Source: a virus
Reading direction: 5' to 3' (one strand)
DNA length: 32,471 bases
Virus record (IMG/VR): IMGVR_UViG_3300049739_000218
Span: 1-32,471 of that record
Shown here: piece after piece, positions 21,124 to 28,605 of the stretch
Layout of the letters: each line of letters begins with the position of its first letter
Numbering within the stretch: the first letter of the stretch is position 1
The notes under the pieces: generated by a model
The model's database searches: none
Told to the model about the DNA's origin: nothing
The model's input: the letters and a program-made list of their open reading frames with translations, nothing else
Translations under genes and position numbers: made by a program

Positions 21124-21544
21124 GTAACGCCGGCATCTTATAAATGCGTTGTGAAACAAATTGTGTGGGTAATTCAGCCTTTTGAACAACCTCATTATAT
21201 TTGTAACATAATACATTATTGTTAATGCAAACAGGATAACATAATTCCTCATTACTGTAGTCCGTAACTATATGTATCTCGAACTCACTCCGAGAAAACC
21301 TATTAGTTAATTGTAAAGTATAACACACCCCCAAGCTGTTTGTCAAGTCGCAAATGCTGTTTTGAGCAAGTAGTTCCCATGGAGTGGGCCAAGTAGTCTG
21401 ATCCCAAGGGTCAACACCTAGCTTACTTCTTGGCATCTTGTTGTAATAATCAATTACTTCCTGGAAAGGATTTAGACTTACCTCTAGTTGTTCTCTAAAG
21501 TTAGTCCAGTTAACGAGTTTTGTCTCGTATTCTCTGTTTGGCAT
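21119..21544 (-). CDS. Hypothetical protein downstream of tail fibre
   Basis: 141 residues from ATG 21544, two bases after the tail-fibre stop; a start at 21589 would overlap the fibre gene by 44 bases. The sequence has DPWDQTTWPTPWELLAQNSICD and LGVCYTLQLTNRFSRSEFEIHIVTDY, rich in Trp and Cys, resembling a conserved hypothetical protein of T4-like marine phages. No catalytic motif is recognised. Its place after the fibre suggests a fibre assembly or accessory protein. A sigma70-like promoter lies within it (21317-21346). Confidence 0.75.
   Translation of the reverse strand: MPNREYETKLVNWTNFREQLEVSLNPFQEVIDYYNKMPRSKLGVDPWDQTTWPTPWELLAQNSICDLTNSLGVCYTLQLTNRFSRSEFEIHIVTDYSNEELCYPVCINNNVLCYKYNEVVQKAELPTQFVSQRIYKMPALQ
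21317..21346 (-). promoter_or_regulatory. Sigma70-like promoter inside 21119-21544, for the nrd genes
   Basis: -35 TTGACA (21341-21346), 18-base spacer, -10 TATACT (21317-21322), in ACTTGACA context. It would give nrdA a leader of about 240 bases. Confidence 0.6.
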
Positions 21545-21545
21545 A

Positions 21546-23174
21546 TTACGTTTTGTAATGTACTTTGAATAATATGTCACCTGTGTCACTCGTTGTCGTG
21601 TTCTTCATTGAAACAACCAGTGTATCATTTGTTCCGTCTGTGTTTTCATCCGTTAATGAAACACTAAACTCAACATTATATTCATATGCACTAGCACCAA
21701 GGTATGTAAAGTTGTCAGTTACTTTAGATGTGTTATCATTTAAGTTAACAAGTATATCTAATGAACCTTCTCTTACTGCATTTACCTGTGAGCTTTTGTA
21801 TATGTAATCTACAACTATGTTTCTAGTAGCATAGCCTGGAAATTTTAATACTCTTACTGCGGAGTTTTGTTGTGTTACAGGAAACCTATAACTAAATTCT
21901 AAATCAAAAACTCCTGGTCCTTCAACTTCTGGAACATATCTATAACCTGACATAAAGTTTTGATCATAACTTAAATTTGCAGTTCTGTCAAACCAGTCAT
22001 TGCTAGATGAGTTAGAAAGAGCAGTACCATCTGTAAAGTTTATAACACTATAAACTGCGTTACCTTCAGTACCACCATTGTTACCTACACTAATAAACTT
22101 GTTATTAACTGAGGAATTAAACTGTCCTTTGTTTACCCATAATGCTTGTCTATCAATATCATGGAACTGTGAACTCTGTACAATATTTCTTTGTGGACCT
22201 GTAGCCATTCCTACTTGACCAATGCTTGTATTCTCACCATATACTATTCCGTATCTTAATGTGTCGAACTCACAATCTGTAAATGTATTTCCAACAACAT
22301 CAAAGTCTGAGTGTACGCCTGTTGCGTAACCTTTCATATGGATATCTTTAAATTTATTTCTGTTACAAGATACAGCAGTTGATAAGCTGTTCATTCTAAT
22401 TGCAACTTGACTTGATCCTGGAGTTGCTCCACTTGTCCAAGCACCTGTAATTTTTAAATCTTCAAATGTACTTTCTTTACAAGAAGTTAACAATATACCT
22501 GCGTTTGTAGTATTTTGTATTAATGTAAAACCTTTTAGTGTAATCTTATTAGCTTGGTTCAATGTTGTACTTGAACTGTCCTGTGCATAACTTCCTGGTG
22601 TTGATCCTGAGTTTACAGTTTCAAACACAGGAACATTCGCACCTTGTGTAATTTTTACCTTGTCACTTCCTGCTCCAATGACTGTTGCATATGGCGGAAG
22701 TTTTAAACTTGCACTCAATAAGTATTCACCTGCTGGTACCTTTAATGTAACTCTACTTGCAGTTGAACCTTTTGTTGCACTATTAAGGAATAATTGATCA
22801 ATAGCTCTTTGTAATACTACTGTTTGATCTGACCCATCACCAGTTGCACCATACGACTTAACACTTACTTCTTCGTCTAGTACTTCTTGTAATGTTCTAG
22901 CAGTAGGCAACATAGCAGTTGAGCCTGTTTGCATTGTACTGATGTTCTTTTGATATGTGTATTGATCTGCAAAACTAAACAGGTTGTCATATTGTGTTAG
23001 GATCTTTGTATTTCCAACTGCTGGTGAGCCTTCAGAAACTGATCCGTTACCAATAAACAATTCACGTGAGTCCACTGCCCAACCAAACTCACCACCTGCT
23101 AATTGTGGTATGCCTGATCCAACGTTCTTTTGACCTCTACGTACTTGTATTCTTGAAATTTGTACTATTGCCAC
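21546..23174 (-). CDS. Tail fibre/receptor-binding protein with beta-helix (pectate-lyase fold)
   Basis: 542 residues, GTG start with AAGGAG 8 bases upstream. Residues 1-60 (RIQVRRGQKNVGSG, LAGGEFGWAVDSRELFIGNG) match the N-terminal domain found on phage fibres and on the major tropism determinant. VKSYGATGDGSDQTVVLQRAID near residue 105 is the classic start of a pectate-lyase-3-type right-handed beta-helix, which continues with repeated N-x-F turns to about 400. The C-terminus (400-542) is a beta-rich receptor or trimer domain. It probably binds or degrades host surface glycan. The late box is at 23196-23203. Confidence 0.9.
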   Translation of the reverse strand: MAIVQISRIQVRRGQKNVGSGIPQLAGGEFGWAVDSRELFIGNGSVSEGSPAVGNTKILTQYDNLFSFADQYTYQKNISTMQTGSTAMLPTARTLQEVLDEEVSVKSYGATGDGSDQTVVLQRAIDQLFLNSATKGSTASRVTLKVPAGEYLLSASLKLPPYATVIGAGSDKVKITQGANVPVFETVNSGSTPGSYAQDSSSTTLNQANKITLKGFTLIQNTTNAGILLTSCKESTFEDLKITGAWTSGATPGSSQVAIRMNSLSTAVSCNRNKFKDIHMKGYATGVHSDFDVVGNTFTDCEFDTLRYGIVYGENTSIGQVGMATGPQRNIVQSSQFHDIDRQALWVNKGQFNSSVNNKFISVGNNGGTEGNAVYSVINFTDGTALSNSSSNDWFDRTANLSYDQNFMSGYRYVPEVEGPGVFDLEFSYRFPVTQQNSAVRVLKFPGYATRNIVVDYIYKSSQVNAVREGSLDILVNLNDNTSKVTDNFTYLGASAYEYNVEFSVSLTDENTDGTNDTLVVSMKNTTTSDTGDILFKVHYKT

Positions 23175-23195
23175 TTACTTGCTCCTTATTACAAG

Positions 23196-23203
23196 TATTT
23201 ATG
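23196..23203 (-). promoter_or_regulatory. T4-type late promoter box (CATAAATA)
   Basis: CATAAATA with RNA expected near 23190, giving a 16-base leader with AAGGAG before the fibre GTG at 23174. The bases following the box (CTTGT) match those after the box at 1534-1541. Confidence 0.65.
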
Positions 23204-23879
23204 CGAAACGGTCATAGTACATATACACACGATCCCACCATTTAGCTTCCCAGGCCTTAAAATCGTCTGGCCATACATCAAATTGCTGATATTCTCCTGC
23301 ACGACTGCACATGAAAACGTGGCCTTCTTGTATGTTAGTTCCGTATATCTCGTTGTGGGCTAGTGCATAGGCAGTTAATTGTAGCTTATAATCATCTACC
23401 CATTCTTCCTTCTTAGGCTTGTTAGTTTGCTTGAAGTCCATGATACATTCTTCGCCTTTAAAGACGCCTACGAGGTCTGTAGTGCCGGCGTAAATCTTCG
23501 GGTGGTATAATTGTACCTCAGAGCCCCATATTTCGTCAATATTGACTAATGCGGCGTCTTTAATCTTTGTAGCCATTTCGTTAGCTTGTTGGCTATACGG
23601 GTTGCTACCTGCTTTAGGCCATTCACCTGTTTCTACATAGTCCTCTAAAAATTTGTGCATACGAGTACCTACACTTGCGGCCTCTGTAACAATCTCCTGT
23701 GCTTTCTTTTCACCTACTCTTTTTCGCCAAGCAATTAAGGCAGACTTGTCTTTTGTTTTATCTAGTATAGTTGTTACACTTGCGACACTATTACCGTCAG
23801 GACAAGCATATAGGCGTTTGCCTTCTTTAGACTCTTTCTTTATCTCTTTGTAATTAAACTTCTGTTTGATCAGGCTCAT
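23199..23879 (-). CDS. PD-(D/E)XK nuclease (RecB/MGME1-like)
   Basis: 226 residues. Motifs in order: GTRMHKFLED (helix with the conserved His/Glu), YAGTTDLVGVF with the catalytic Asp, CIMDFKQTNK with D-x-K, and WVDDYKLQLTAYALA, the QxxxY-type helix. This is the order of Cas4/RecB/MGME1-type exonucleases and of phage recombination nucleases. It would process single- or double-stranded DNA ends. It overlaps the following oxygenase gene by 26 bases, with no separate promoter seen. Confidence 0.9.
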   Translation of the reverse strand: MSLIKQKFNYKEIKKESKEGKRLYACPDGNSVASVTTILDKTKDKSALIAWRKRVGEKKAQEIVTEAASVGTRMHKFLEDYVETGEWPKAGSNPYSQQANEMATKIKDAALVNIDEIWGSEVQLYHPKIYAGTTDLVGVFKGEECIMDFKQTNKPKKEEWVDDYKLQLTAYALAHNEIYGTNIQEGHVFMCSRAGEYQQFDVWPDDFKAWEAKWWDRVYMYYDRFA

Positions 23880-24408
23880 TCGGCTTGCTCCATGTTGCTT
23901 TAAAATTAATAACTAAACATCTTCTTTCATGTTTGTAAGGATAAGTTGCATGGCTAACGTTACCATTCATAATAATAGTTTTACCTGGACTAGGTGGAAA
24001 CTCATGAAACTCAATCTGTGTGTTAGGGTGTGCCATCATTGTAACAAGACATCCGTCCTGTGTAAACATATCATCTTCTTGCTTATGATCAAAATACATA
24101 ACTGTACTAATTAAGTCTTCCTTGTTAGTATGATTGTGTATGCCTTGGTAACCATAAGGCTTGTAGTTAATATACCAAGCCTGGTCGGGCTCAATGCTTG
24201 TAACAGGAATCTTTTGATCCTGTATCTTTTTCAATACCCAATCGGTGTAAGCCAACGATATTGAATTTAAATCTAAATTATCTTGCACTCTATCAGGATA
24301 GTCAACAGTTTCAGTAGAACTCTTTCTCATTGTGATGTTCATACTTTCATACTCATCATACTCTGTTTCTATGATGAACTGCCCTTGAGCAAAATAATTA
24401 TTATCCAT
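23854..24408 (-). CDS. 2OG-Fe(II) oxygenase-like protein, paralog of the next gene
   Basis: 184 residues. The fold is shown by YQGIHNHTN, PGKTIIMNGNVSHATYP and RRCLVINF. Likely metal ligands are H91 or H93 and H153, with R163 for 2-oxoglutarate; the usual Asp of HxD appears to be replaced (HNH). It aligns through its last 120 residues with the upstream gene at 24401-25234 (IPVTSI/VPVKSI, YQ-I-HNH, PG-T-I-L/M, RR-F/C-VV). The two are therefore tandem duplicates. They overlap by 8 bases. The substrate is unknown. Confidence 0.8.
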   Translation of the reverse strand: MDNNYFAQGQFIIETEYDEYESMNITMRKSSTETVDYPDRVQDNLDLNSISLAYTDWVLKKIQDQKIPVTSIEPDQAWYINYKPYGYQGIHNHTNKEDLISTVMYFDHKQEDDMFTQDGCLVTMMAHPNTQIEFHEFPPSPGKTIIMNGNVSHATYPYKHERRCLVINFKATWSKPNEPDQTEV

Positions 24409-25234
24409 TAGGTGTGCCTGGGTTAATTGGAGTTACCATTCCTGGAATTTCTTCATCTTCGCCATAGTATTCAAAGTCGAAGTCTACAACAAATGTTCTA
24501 CGTGGAGCCTTAGCAGGATAAACACCATGCCATACTCTACCGTCTAGGATAACAGTTCTACCTGGGTAAGGTCCAAACTGTGTCATAAGTTGTGTGCCAT
24601 CTGGATTAGGCATTAGGGTATATAACATTCCATTGTCAGCAGACTGTTCATTAGTTCCTGTAGTAGGTTGTGAGTCCATTGCCATTACCATACTAATACA
24701 TAGTGGGCCATGATTGTGTATTGCTTGGTAGCCTCCGTCATTGTAGTCTACACACCAACACTTGCTTACCTTGATGCTCTTAACGGGCACCTGGTTACGT
24801 CTAATCTGTTTCATTACCCAGTTCATTAACTTATCCCAATTAAGTTTATCAAACTTGTTTTGATCAATAGGTGGAAAGTTAGATCCTGGATTTGCTTTGT
24901 TTACATCAAACTCTGTTTCATTTAATGTTTTAGAACTAGGAAACCCTACTTGCTCCGGAGTGTCTGGATTCATCTTATCCGAACGTACTACTTCGCCACC
25001 CCACTCGGGTAAGTTCTTAGGAGTAACATCATATTGATATCCTCTGAAAGTAGTTTTGATCTTACTTTCATCTTCTCCTCTATATTCATCTTCAAATAGT
25101 GTTAAGAATTCCTCGTAGAAGGGACACTTAACATCAATGATCCATTGGTTCATTGCACTATGAAACTCTGTACTCATGTTAGGATTTTGTCTTTCAAAGT
25201 ACGGTGTCTTGTGTTCAGTCTTTTCTATTGCCAT
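24401..25234 (-). CDS. 2OG-Fe(II) oxygenase-like protein, longer paralog
   Basis: 277 residues from ATG 25234 (AAAGGAAG upstream); a longer frame to 25270 lacks a site. The C-terminal 130 residues have GGYQAIHNHGP, PYPGRTVILDGRVWHGVYP and RRTFVVDFDFEYYG, the jelly-roll with HNH instead of HxD. The N-terminal 140 residues (EFHSAMNQWIIDVKCPFYEEF, RGYQYDV) have no counterpart in the shorter copy. It begins on the Nfu stop codon (TAATG). The Nfu gene and another 2OG gene lie directly upstream, so all four may share one message. Confidence 0.8.
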   Translation of the reverse strand: MAIEKTEHKTPYFERQNPNMSTEFHSAMNQWIIDVKCPFYEEFLTLFEDEYRGEDESKIKTTFRGYQYDVTPKNLPEWGGEVVRSDKMNPDTPEQVGFPSSKTLNETEFDVNKANPGSNFPPIDQNKFDKLNWDKLMNWVMKQIRRNQVPVKSIKVSKCWCVDYNDGGYQAIHNHGPLCISMVMAMDSQPTTGTNEQSADNGMLYTLMPNPDGTQLMTQFGPYPGRTVILDGRVWHGVYPAKAPRRTFVVDFDFEYYGEDEEIPGMVTPINPGTPNG

Positions 25235-25563
25235 TACTCTTCCTTTCCCCAGCCACCTGGGTTGTCCCAACTTGTATAATACGGATCGTTAAAGTTAGGA
25301 TCGTCCATACCCTCTACTGCATTTACTTCAGGTACATAATGTTTAAGCATATTCTCTACACCCATCTTGAGTGTTACGGAACTACTTGCACAGCCTGAAC
25401 AGGCTCCACTCATTAACATAAGGGCAACGCCTGTTTCCATATCAAAGTCTTGTAGCTTAACAACACCACCGTGCATTTCTACACTAGGTTGAATGTTCTT
25501 TTCTACGATACTTTCAATCTCTTTAATAATTTCTTCTTTGGTTCTGTCTTGTGCTACTGTCAT
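25234..25563 (-). CDS. NifU C-terminal-like Fe-S scaffold (Nfu)
   Basis: 109 residues. The Nfu domain covers about 8-85, with QPSVEMHGGVVKL and the cluster-binding C55-S-G-C58 in GACSGCASSSVTLKMGVE. It would carry and transfer [4Fe-4S] or [2Fe-2S] clusters. The tail (DPNFNDPYYTSWDNPGGWGKEE) is phage-specific. Its start overlaps the end of the upstream 2OG oxygenase by 4 bases. Apart from the iron enzymes here, no obvious Fe-S client is encoded in the window; the oxygenase at 13893-14954 has lost its Rieske cluster. Confidence 0.93.
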   Translation of the reverse strand: MTVAQDRTKEEIIKEIESIVEKNIQPSVEMHGGVVKLQDFDMETGVALMLMSGACSGCASSSVTLKMGVENMLKHYVPEVNAVEGMDDPNFNDPYYTSWDNPGGWGKEE

Positions 25564-26153
25564 AATATTACGTTGCTTCTATCCCTACCATCTGTATTGA
25601 TGGTAAATGTTATTCGGTTGCCATTACTTTTACTTGCTTGGGTCTTGTGAGTTAACCAGCCAGGAAATAGTAAGACATCATTTGTATTTACATTAACTTC
25701 TCTCCAGTAGTCATGTATTGTGTTTTCTGGTATGCGTGAGTAATGAGACCAGTTAGTTCTTAACAGTTGTTCAAACATTAAGTTACCACTGTCCTCTGGT
25801 ACTTGTACATAAGCTGACACTACCACGTTGGTTGAACCATGTTCATGAGGTAAAGTATGAGCATTGATATTGTGTATATTGGTCCAACTTCCCGTGGCAA
25901 CGACATCTGTGTACTGAACGTCCCATTCACGTAAACAAATTTCTATCTTGGGTCTTAACCAAATCATAAAATCTTTATTACATTCCCACTCGTGCGGAGG
26001 GTTTGGATGGCCAGCCGTTGACTTGCCTCCATCTGCTTCTGTCTGATGCAGTTCAGCTTCTTTGGATTGGTAATCTAAAAAGGCCTGGACATCGAATCCT
26101 GGCTCGTAATTATATTTCCAAACTAGATTTGGTAAGATTTTTACTTCGCTCAT
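25560..26153 (-). CDS. 2OG-Fe(II) oxygenase family (TIGR02466-like)
   Basis: 197 residues. SWTNIHNINAHTLPHEHGSTNVVVSAYVQVP, then NDVLLFPGWLTHKTQAS and RITFTIN, match the TIGR02466 family as in the gene at 6867-7469, but with HEH (H103/H105) in place of HQD. Likely ligands are H103, H105 or a nearby acid, and H169; R180 is for 2-oxoglutarate. GAGGT precedes the ATG. A strong sigma70-like promoter (26174-26202) lies directly upstream, so this is the first gene of the 2OG/Nfu operon. Confidence 0.85.
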   Translation of the reverse strand: MSEVKILPNLVWKYNYEPGFDVQAFLDYQSKEAELHQTEADGGKSTAGHPNPPHEWECNKDFMIWLRPKIEICLREWDVQYTDVVATGSWTNIHNINAHTLPHEHGSTNVVVSAYVQVPEDSGNLMFEQLLRTNWSHYSRIPENTIHDYWREVNVNTNDVLLFPGWLTHKTQASKSNGNRITFTINTDGRDRSNVIL

Positions 26154-26173
26154 TGTTATACCTCATACACTAA

Positions 26174-26202
26174 AGTATATAACAAAAAAACTAGTTTGTC
26201 AA
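26174..26202 (-). promoter_or_regulatory. Sigma70-like promoter of the 2OG/Nfu operon
   Basis: -35 TTGACA (26197-26202), 17-base spacer, -10 TATACT (26174-26179), in ACTTGACAAACT context nearly identical to that at 21341. RNA would start about 14 bases before the ATG at 26153. Confidence 0.75.
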
Positions 26203-26203
26203 G

Positions 26204-26560
26204 TTAAAGATTGGCTTGGGTTGCTCGTTGTGCCATTTGATCAACTTCATCAGGGGCATCACTTGATACTGGTGCATCGGAGTCAGCTTCTTTCTTTGTA
26301 GAAAGTGTAACACCTTTGTCATCAAAATTCTTTACGTAGGTTTTCAATTCTGGATTTGCGTCATATACTTGTTTGAAGCCATCGTAGTCAAACTGTTGAA
26401 AGTCCATGTTTAACATTAATTGATTGAGTGCTTCAAATGAAAGGTAAGCAGGCTGATCTTGATGATCAGCACTACCTATCTGATTTCTAAAAATTTGTAC
26501 GAGTGCCTGTTTGGAATTTGTAGCCTCAGTTACTTTGACTGACGTACTACCTTTTTTTTT
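26204..26560 (-). other. A9 slippery site and 115-codon -1 frame extension
   Basis: A9 at 26552-26560 yields the dnaX-type heptamer A-AAA-AAG at 26551-26557, in frame with the upstream gene, which stops at 26530. In the -1 frame GGT AGT ACG follows and the frame stays open for 115 codons to TAA at 26204. The encoded part (SVKVTEATNSKQALVQIF, then DFQQFDYDGFKQVYDANPEL) reads like ordinary protein. The first ATG in this frame (26416) has no Shine-Dalgarno sequence. A possible stem (TCAGT/ACTGA plus GTAG/CTAC) lies just downstream. Confidence 0.65.
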
Positions 26561-27483
26561 GAGTCAGTTAATACCTGACCTAGTCTTCTGCTTCGTTCTA
26601 TGGATTCTCGTTTTTCTCTGTCTGCTACTTCTTCGCCGCCTGTTGCTGGCTCACTTGCACCAAACTCATCTGCTACTGGTTCTTCAGCACCTGCGTCCGC
26701 ATCAACTGTTGGTTCCATTTCAGCTTCAGGATCTTCTGCTGGAGCTTCTGTATCTGTTCCCATAGTCTCTGGAGCGCCTTCGCCTGTTACAATGGCTACG
26801 CCACCGGATAGTGCTTCTCTTGTAGTTTCAAAAACTGTGTATAAATTTTCTAATGCTGGTTTTACAGTATTGATGAATTGTTCTGATTGTTCCGAGCCCA
26901 TTTCGTCTCTGATCTTATCGCCTAATTCAAGCATGGATTCTGTTTGCATTTCTGCTGTGTCTTCCATCCAACCTGTTACTCTGTCTACCATGTCCTTTGC
27001 GGCCATTACTAATGTTGCTGATTCCTCAGCACCTTCTTTAATGTCTTCCGCATCGTCGTCTTTACCTTGCTTTTTAAGTATTGCTTTCTTTAAGCCTGCT
27101 GGTAATTTCTCTTGACCTTTTGTTAAATCTTCGTCAGCTACATCTTCTTTTGCTTTTTTATCCTTAACGGCTTTCTTCATTGGCTCTTTTTTATCGCCAT
27201 CACCGTCCATGTCTAAAAAGTCTGGTTTTGATTTAGCTCTTTCGTGCATCTCTTGGTTGATTACGTCTAGGAACATTCTACCTTTTTGATATGCATCGCT
27301 TGTATGAACTGTATCGAAACTTTCATTTGTTTCAACTTGGCTTAATTGTGTACGTAATCTGTTACGTGCATCTTCAAGTTGTTCGTTAGTAAAGTCTTGT
27401 AAACGTAATTTCGTTCCAAAGGTTTTTGCTAGTGACTCATTTAGGTCTTTAGCTGATACAATTTTAAGTTCGTTTATTTTCAT
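26530..27483 (-). CDS. Acidic head-region protein, probably frameshifted to a longer form
   Basis: 317 residues in frame 0, about 426 if the -1 frame is entered at the A9 run. The N-terminus MKINELKIVSAKDL fits the head-region motif. A helical domain (residues 20-90) is followed by a Lys/Asp-rich stretch (DFLDMDGDGDKKEPMKKAVKDKK), then a helical segment and a Glu/Ala/Pro-rich acidic region (EAPAEDPEAEMEPTVDADAG). The late box at 27508-27515 and AGGAAC precede the ATG. Scaffolding or internal head protein is a guess from composition and context; no family is certain. Confidence 0.85.
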   Translation of the reverse strand: MKINELKIVSAKDLNESLAKTFGTKLRLQDFTNEQLEDARNRLRTQLSQVETNESFDTVHTSDAYQKGRMFLDVINQEMHERAKSKPDFLDMDGDGDKKEPMKKAVKDKKAKEDVADEDLTKGQEKLPAGLKKAILKKQGKDDDAEDIKEGAEESATLVMAAKDMVDRVTGWMEDTAEMQTESMLELGDKIRDEMGSEQSEQFINTVKPALENLYTVFETTREALSGGVAIVTGEGAPETMGTDTEAPAEDPEAEMEPTVDADAGAEEPVADEFGASEPATGGEEVADREKRESIERSRRLGQVLTDSKKKVVRQSK

Positions 27484-27507
27484 AGCTCTTGTTCCTATCG
27501 TTATAGT

Positions 27508-27515
27508 TATTTATC
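27508..27515 (-). promoter_or_regulatory. T4-type late promoter box (GATAAATA)
   Basis: GATAAATA on the minus strand. RNA is expected near 27502, giving a leader of 18 bases before the ATG at 27483. Confidence 0.55.
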
Positions 27516-27516
27516 A

Positions 27517-27954
27517 TCAATCGTCAAAGATGAACTCGTCTAACTGGCAGATGTATGACCAAGTATGGTCTTTAGCCAACTCAAAACGCATTTCTGCGGC
27601 TTCTCTACGCATATCATCGTCTGTTTGCTCTATGGTATGCTTGTGGAAAATACTGTCCATATAGTGTTTACCCAGCTTTTGATCCAAATCTAGCACGGTT
27701 CTTTGGGTATGTTCGTCATTTCTAGCTCTAGCTTTAGCTAATGCTATGGCACCACGTTTACTAAAGGTTGTAGCGACTCTCTTGTGCGATCCAACGTCAA
27801 ATATCAAGTAGCCACCTTCTTTTTTGGATTCTCTGAATATAGTATTCTTAATGCGTACCGACTTACCTTTGCCTTTAACAAATGGAATATGTACCTTCTG
27901 AAGGCCACTTTCCATTATCTCGTCTAAGTCTGATTGTAATTTAGTCGGATCCAT
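27517..27954 (-). CDS. Hypothetical protein
   Basis: 145 residues from ATG 27954; a TTG two codons earlier is possible. The N-terminal half (VKGKGKSVRIKNTIFRESKKEGGYLIFDVGSHKRVATTFSKRGAIALAKA) is basic and beta-strand rich, the C-terminal half helical and acidic (DDDMRREAAEMRFELAKDHTW). It overlaps the preceding gene by 14 bases. No family recognised; the neighbourhood suggests a virion or DNA-packaging-associated role. Confidence 0.78.
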   Translation of the reverse strand: MDPTKLQSDLDEIMESGLQKVHIPFVKGKGKSVRIKNTIFRESKKEGGYLIFDVGSHKRVATTFSKRGAIALAKARARNDEHTQRTVLDLDQKLGKHYMDSIFHKHTIEQTDDDMRREAAEMRFELAKDHTWSYICQLDEFIFDD

Positions 27955-28147
27955 TAGCAACTACCACTGTCATTCCGTTACGGTTAACTTTAGTTATAAG
28001 AGCTTTTCTTATAAGTCCTTCGATAACGAATTGTTCTCTCTCTGGGAAAGCATGAAATGGAACAGGATGTTGTACTTTTTCAAGTACTTCCTTTTCCTCA
28101 TTACTTGTTTGAATACTGAATTCTCCTAATAAATCATTTATCTTCAT
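27941..28147 (-). CDS. Small hypothetical protein
   Basis: 68 residues, MKINDLLGEFSIQ start with the head-region motif. The C-terminal part FPEREQFVIEGLIRKALITKV looks like a conserved helix followed by a strand. The ATG overlaps the stop of the upstream gene by one base (TAATG). No family recognised. Confidence 0.75.
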   Translation of the reverse strand: MKINDLLGEFSIQTSNEEKEVLEKVQHPVPFHAFPEREQFVIEGLIRKALITKVNRNGMTVVVANGSD

Positions 28148-28605
28148 TAAACTACCTTACCTGCCATTGGGTTTGTTCCACCTGTGGCCTTGTCAGCTTT
28201 TTGTTTGACTATCTGATCTAGTTCTTTTTTATTATATACGAATGCTTTTGGTTCACCTGGTTTTGTTTCCGGGTTGGCTAATGTAATCATATCGCCCTTA
28301 ACATCGTCAATATCGAATTCAGTTTCTTTTCCCCCTTGAGTGGGTATTGCTATTTGTGATCCTTTTTTAAGGATAGCTTTTGAAACTTTACTTTGTGCTT
28401 GTTTGACAGCTTTCACTGCCGCCGCGCCTATGCCTTTTGCTTTACCGGCACCGACTTTACCTAATTGAGCTCCTGCTTTAACACCGGCCTTAGCCGCCGC
28501 AGATCCCATCTTTGCACCCACACGTCCTAGTGCGGCTCCAATAGCTGGAACGACTTCAACTACTTGTTGTTCTTCAACTGGTTTTGTAAAGTCCTTTGCT
28601 CTCAT
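28147..28605 (-). CDS. Ala/Gly/Lys-rich hypothetical protein
   Basis: 152 residues, MRAKDFTKPVEEQQ start with the head-region motif. Residues 20-75 are a low-complexity Ala/Gly/Lys stretch (GAALGRVGAKMGSAAAKAG), like an amphipathic or DNA-contacting linker. The C-terminal part is a small strand domain (FDIDDVKGDMITLANPETKPG). The ATG directly follows the upstream stop (TAAATG). Ejected internal head proteins often have such composition, but this is inference. Confidence 0.75.
   Translation of the reverse strand: MRAKDFTKPVEEQQVVEVVPAIGAALGRVGAKMGSAAAKAGVKAGAQLGKVGAGKAKGIGAAAVKAVKQAQSKVSKAILKKGSQIAIPTQGGKETEFDIDDVKGDMITLANPETKPGEPKAFVYNKKELDQIVKQKADKATGGTNPMAGKVV

Noticed and set aside
26204-26416. 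Independent 70-residue gene from ATG 26416
   Set aside because: No Shine-Dalgarno sequence, and the frame is open upstream to the A9 run; better read as part of a frameshifted extension.
26600-27115. 171-codon plus-strand frame
   Set aside because: Antisense to the acidic Glu/Ala/Pro region of the head-region protein; low-complexity Ser/Ala/Pro, no ribosome site.
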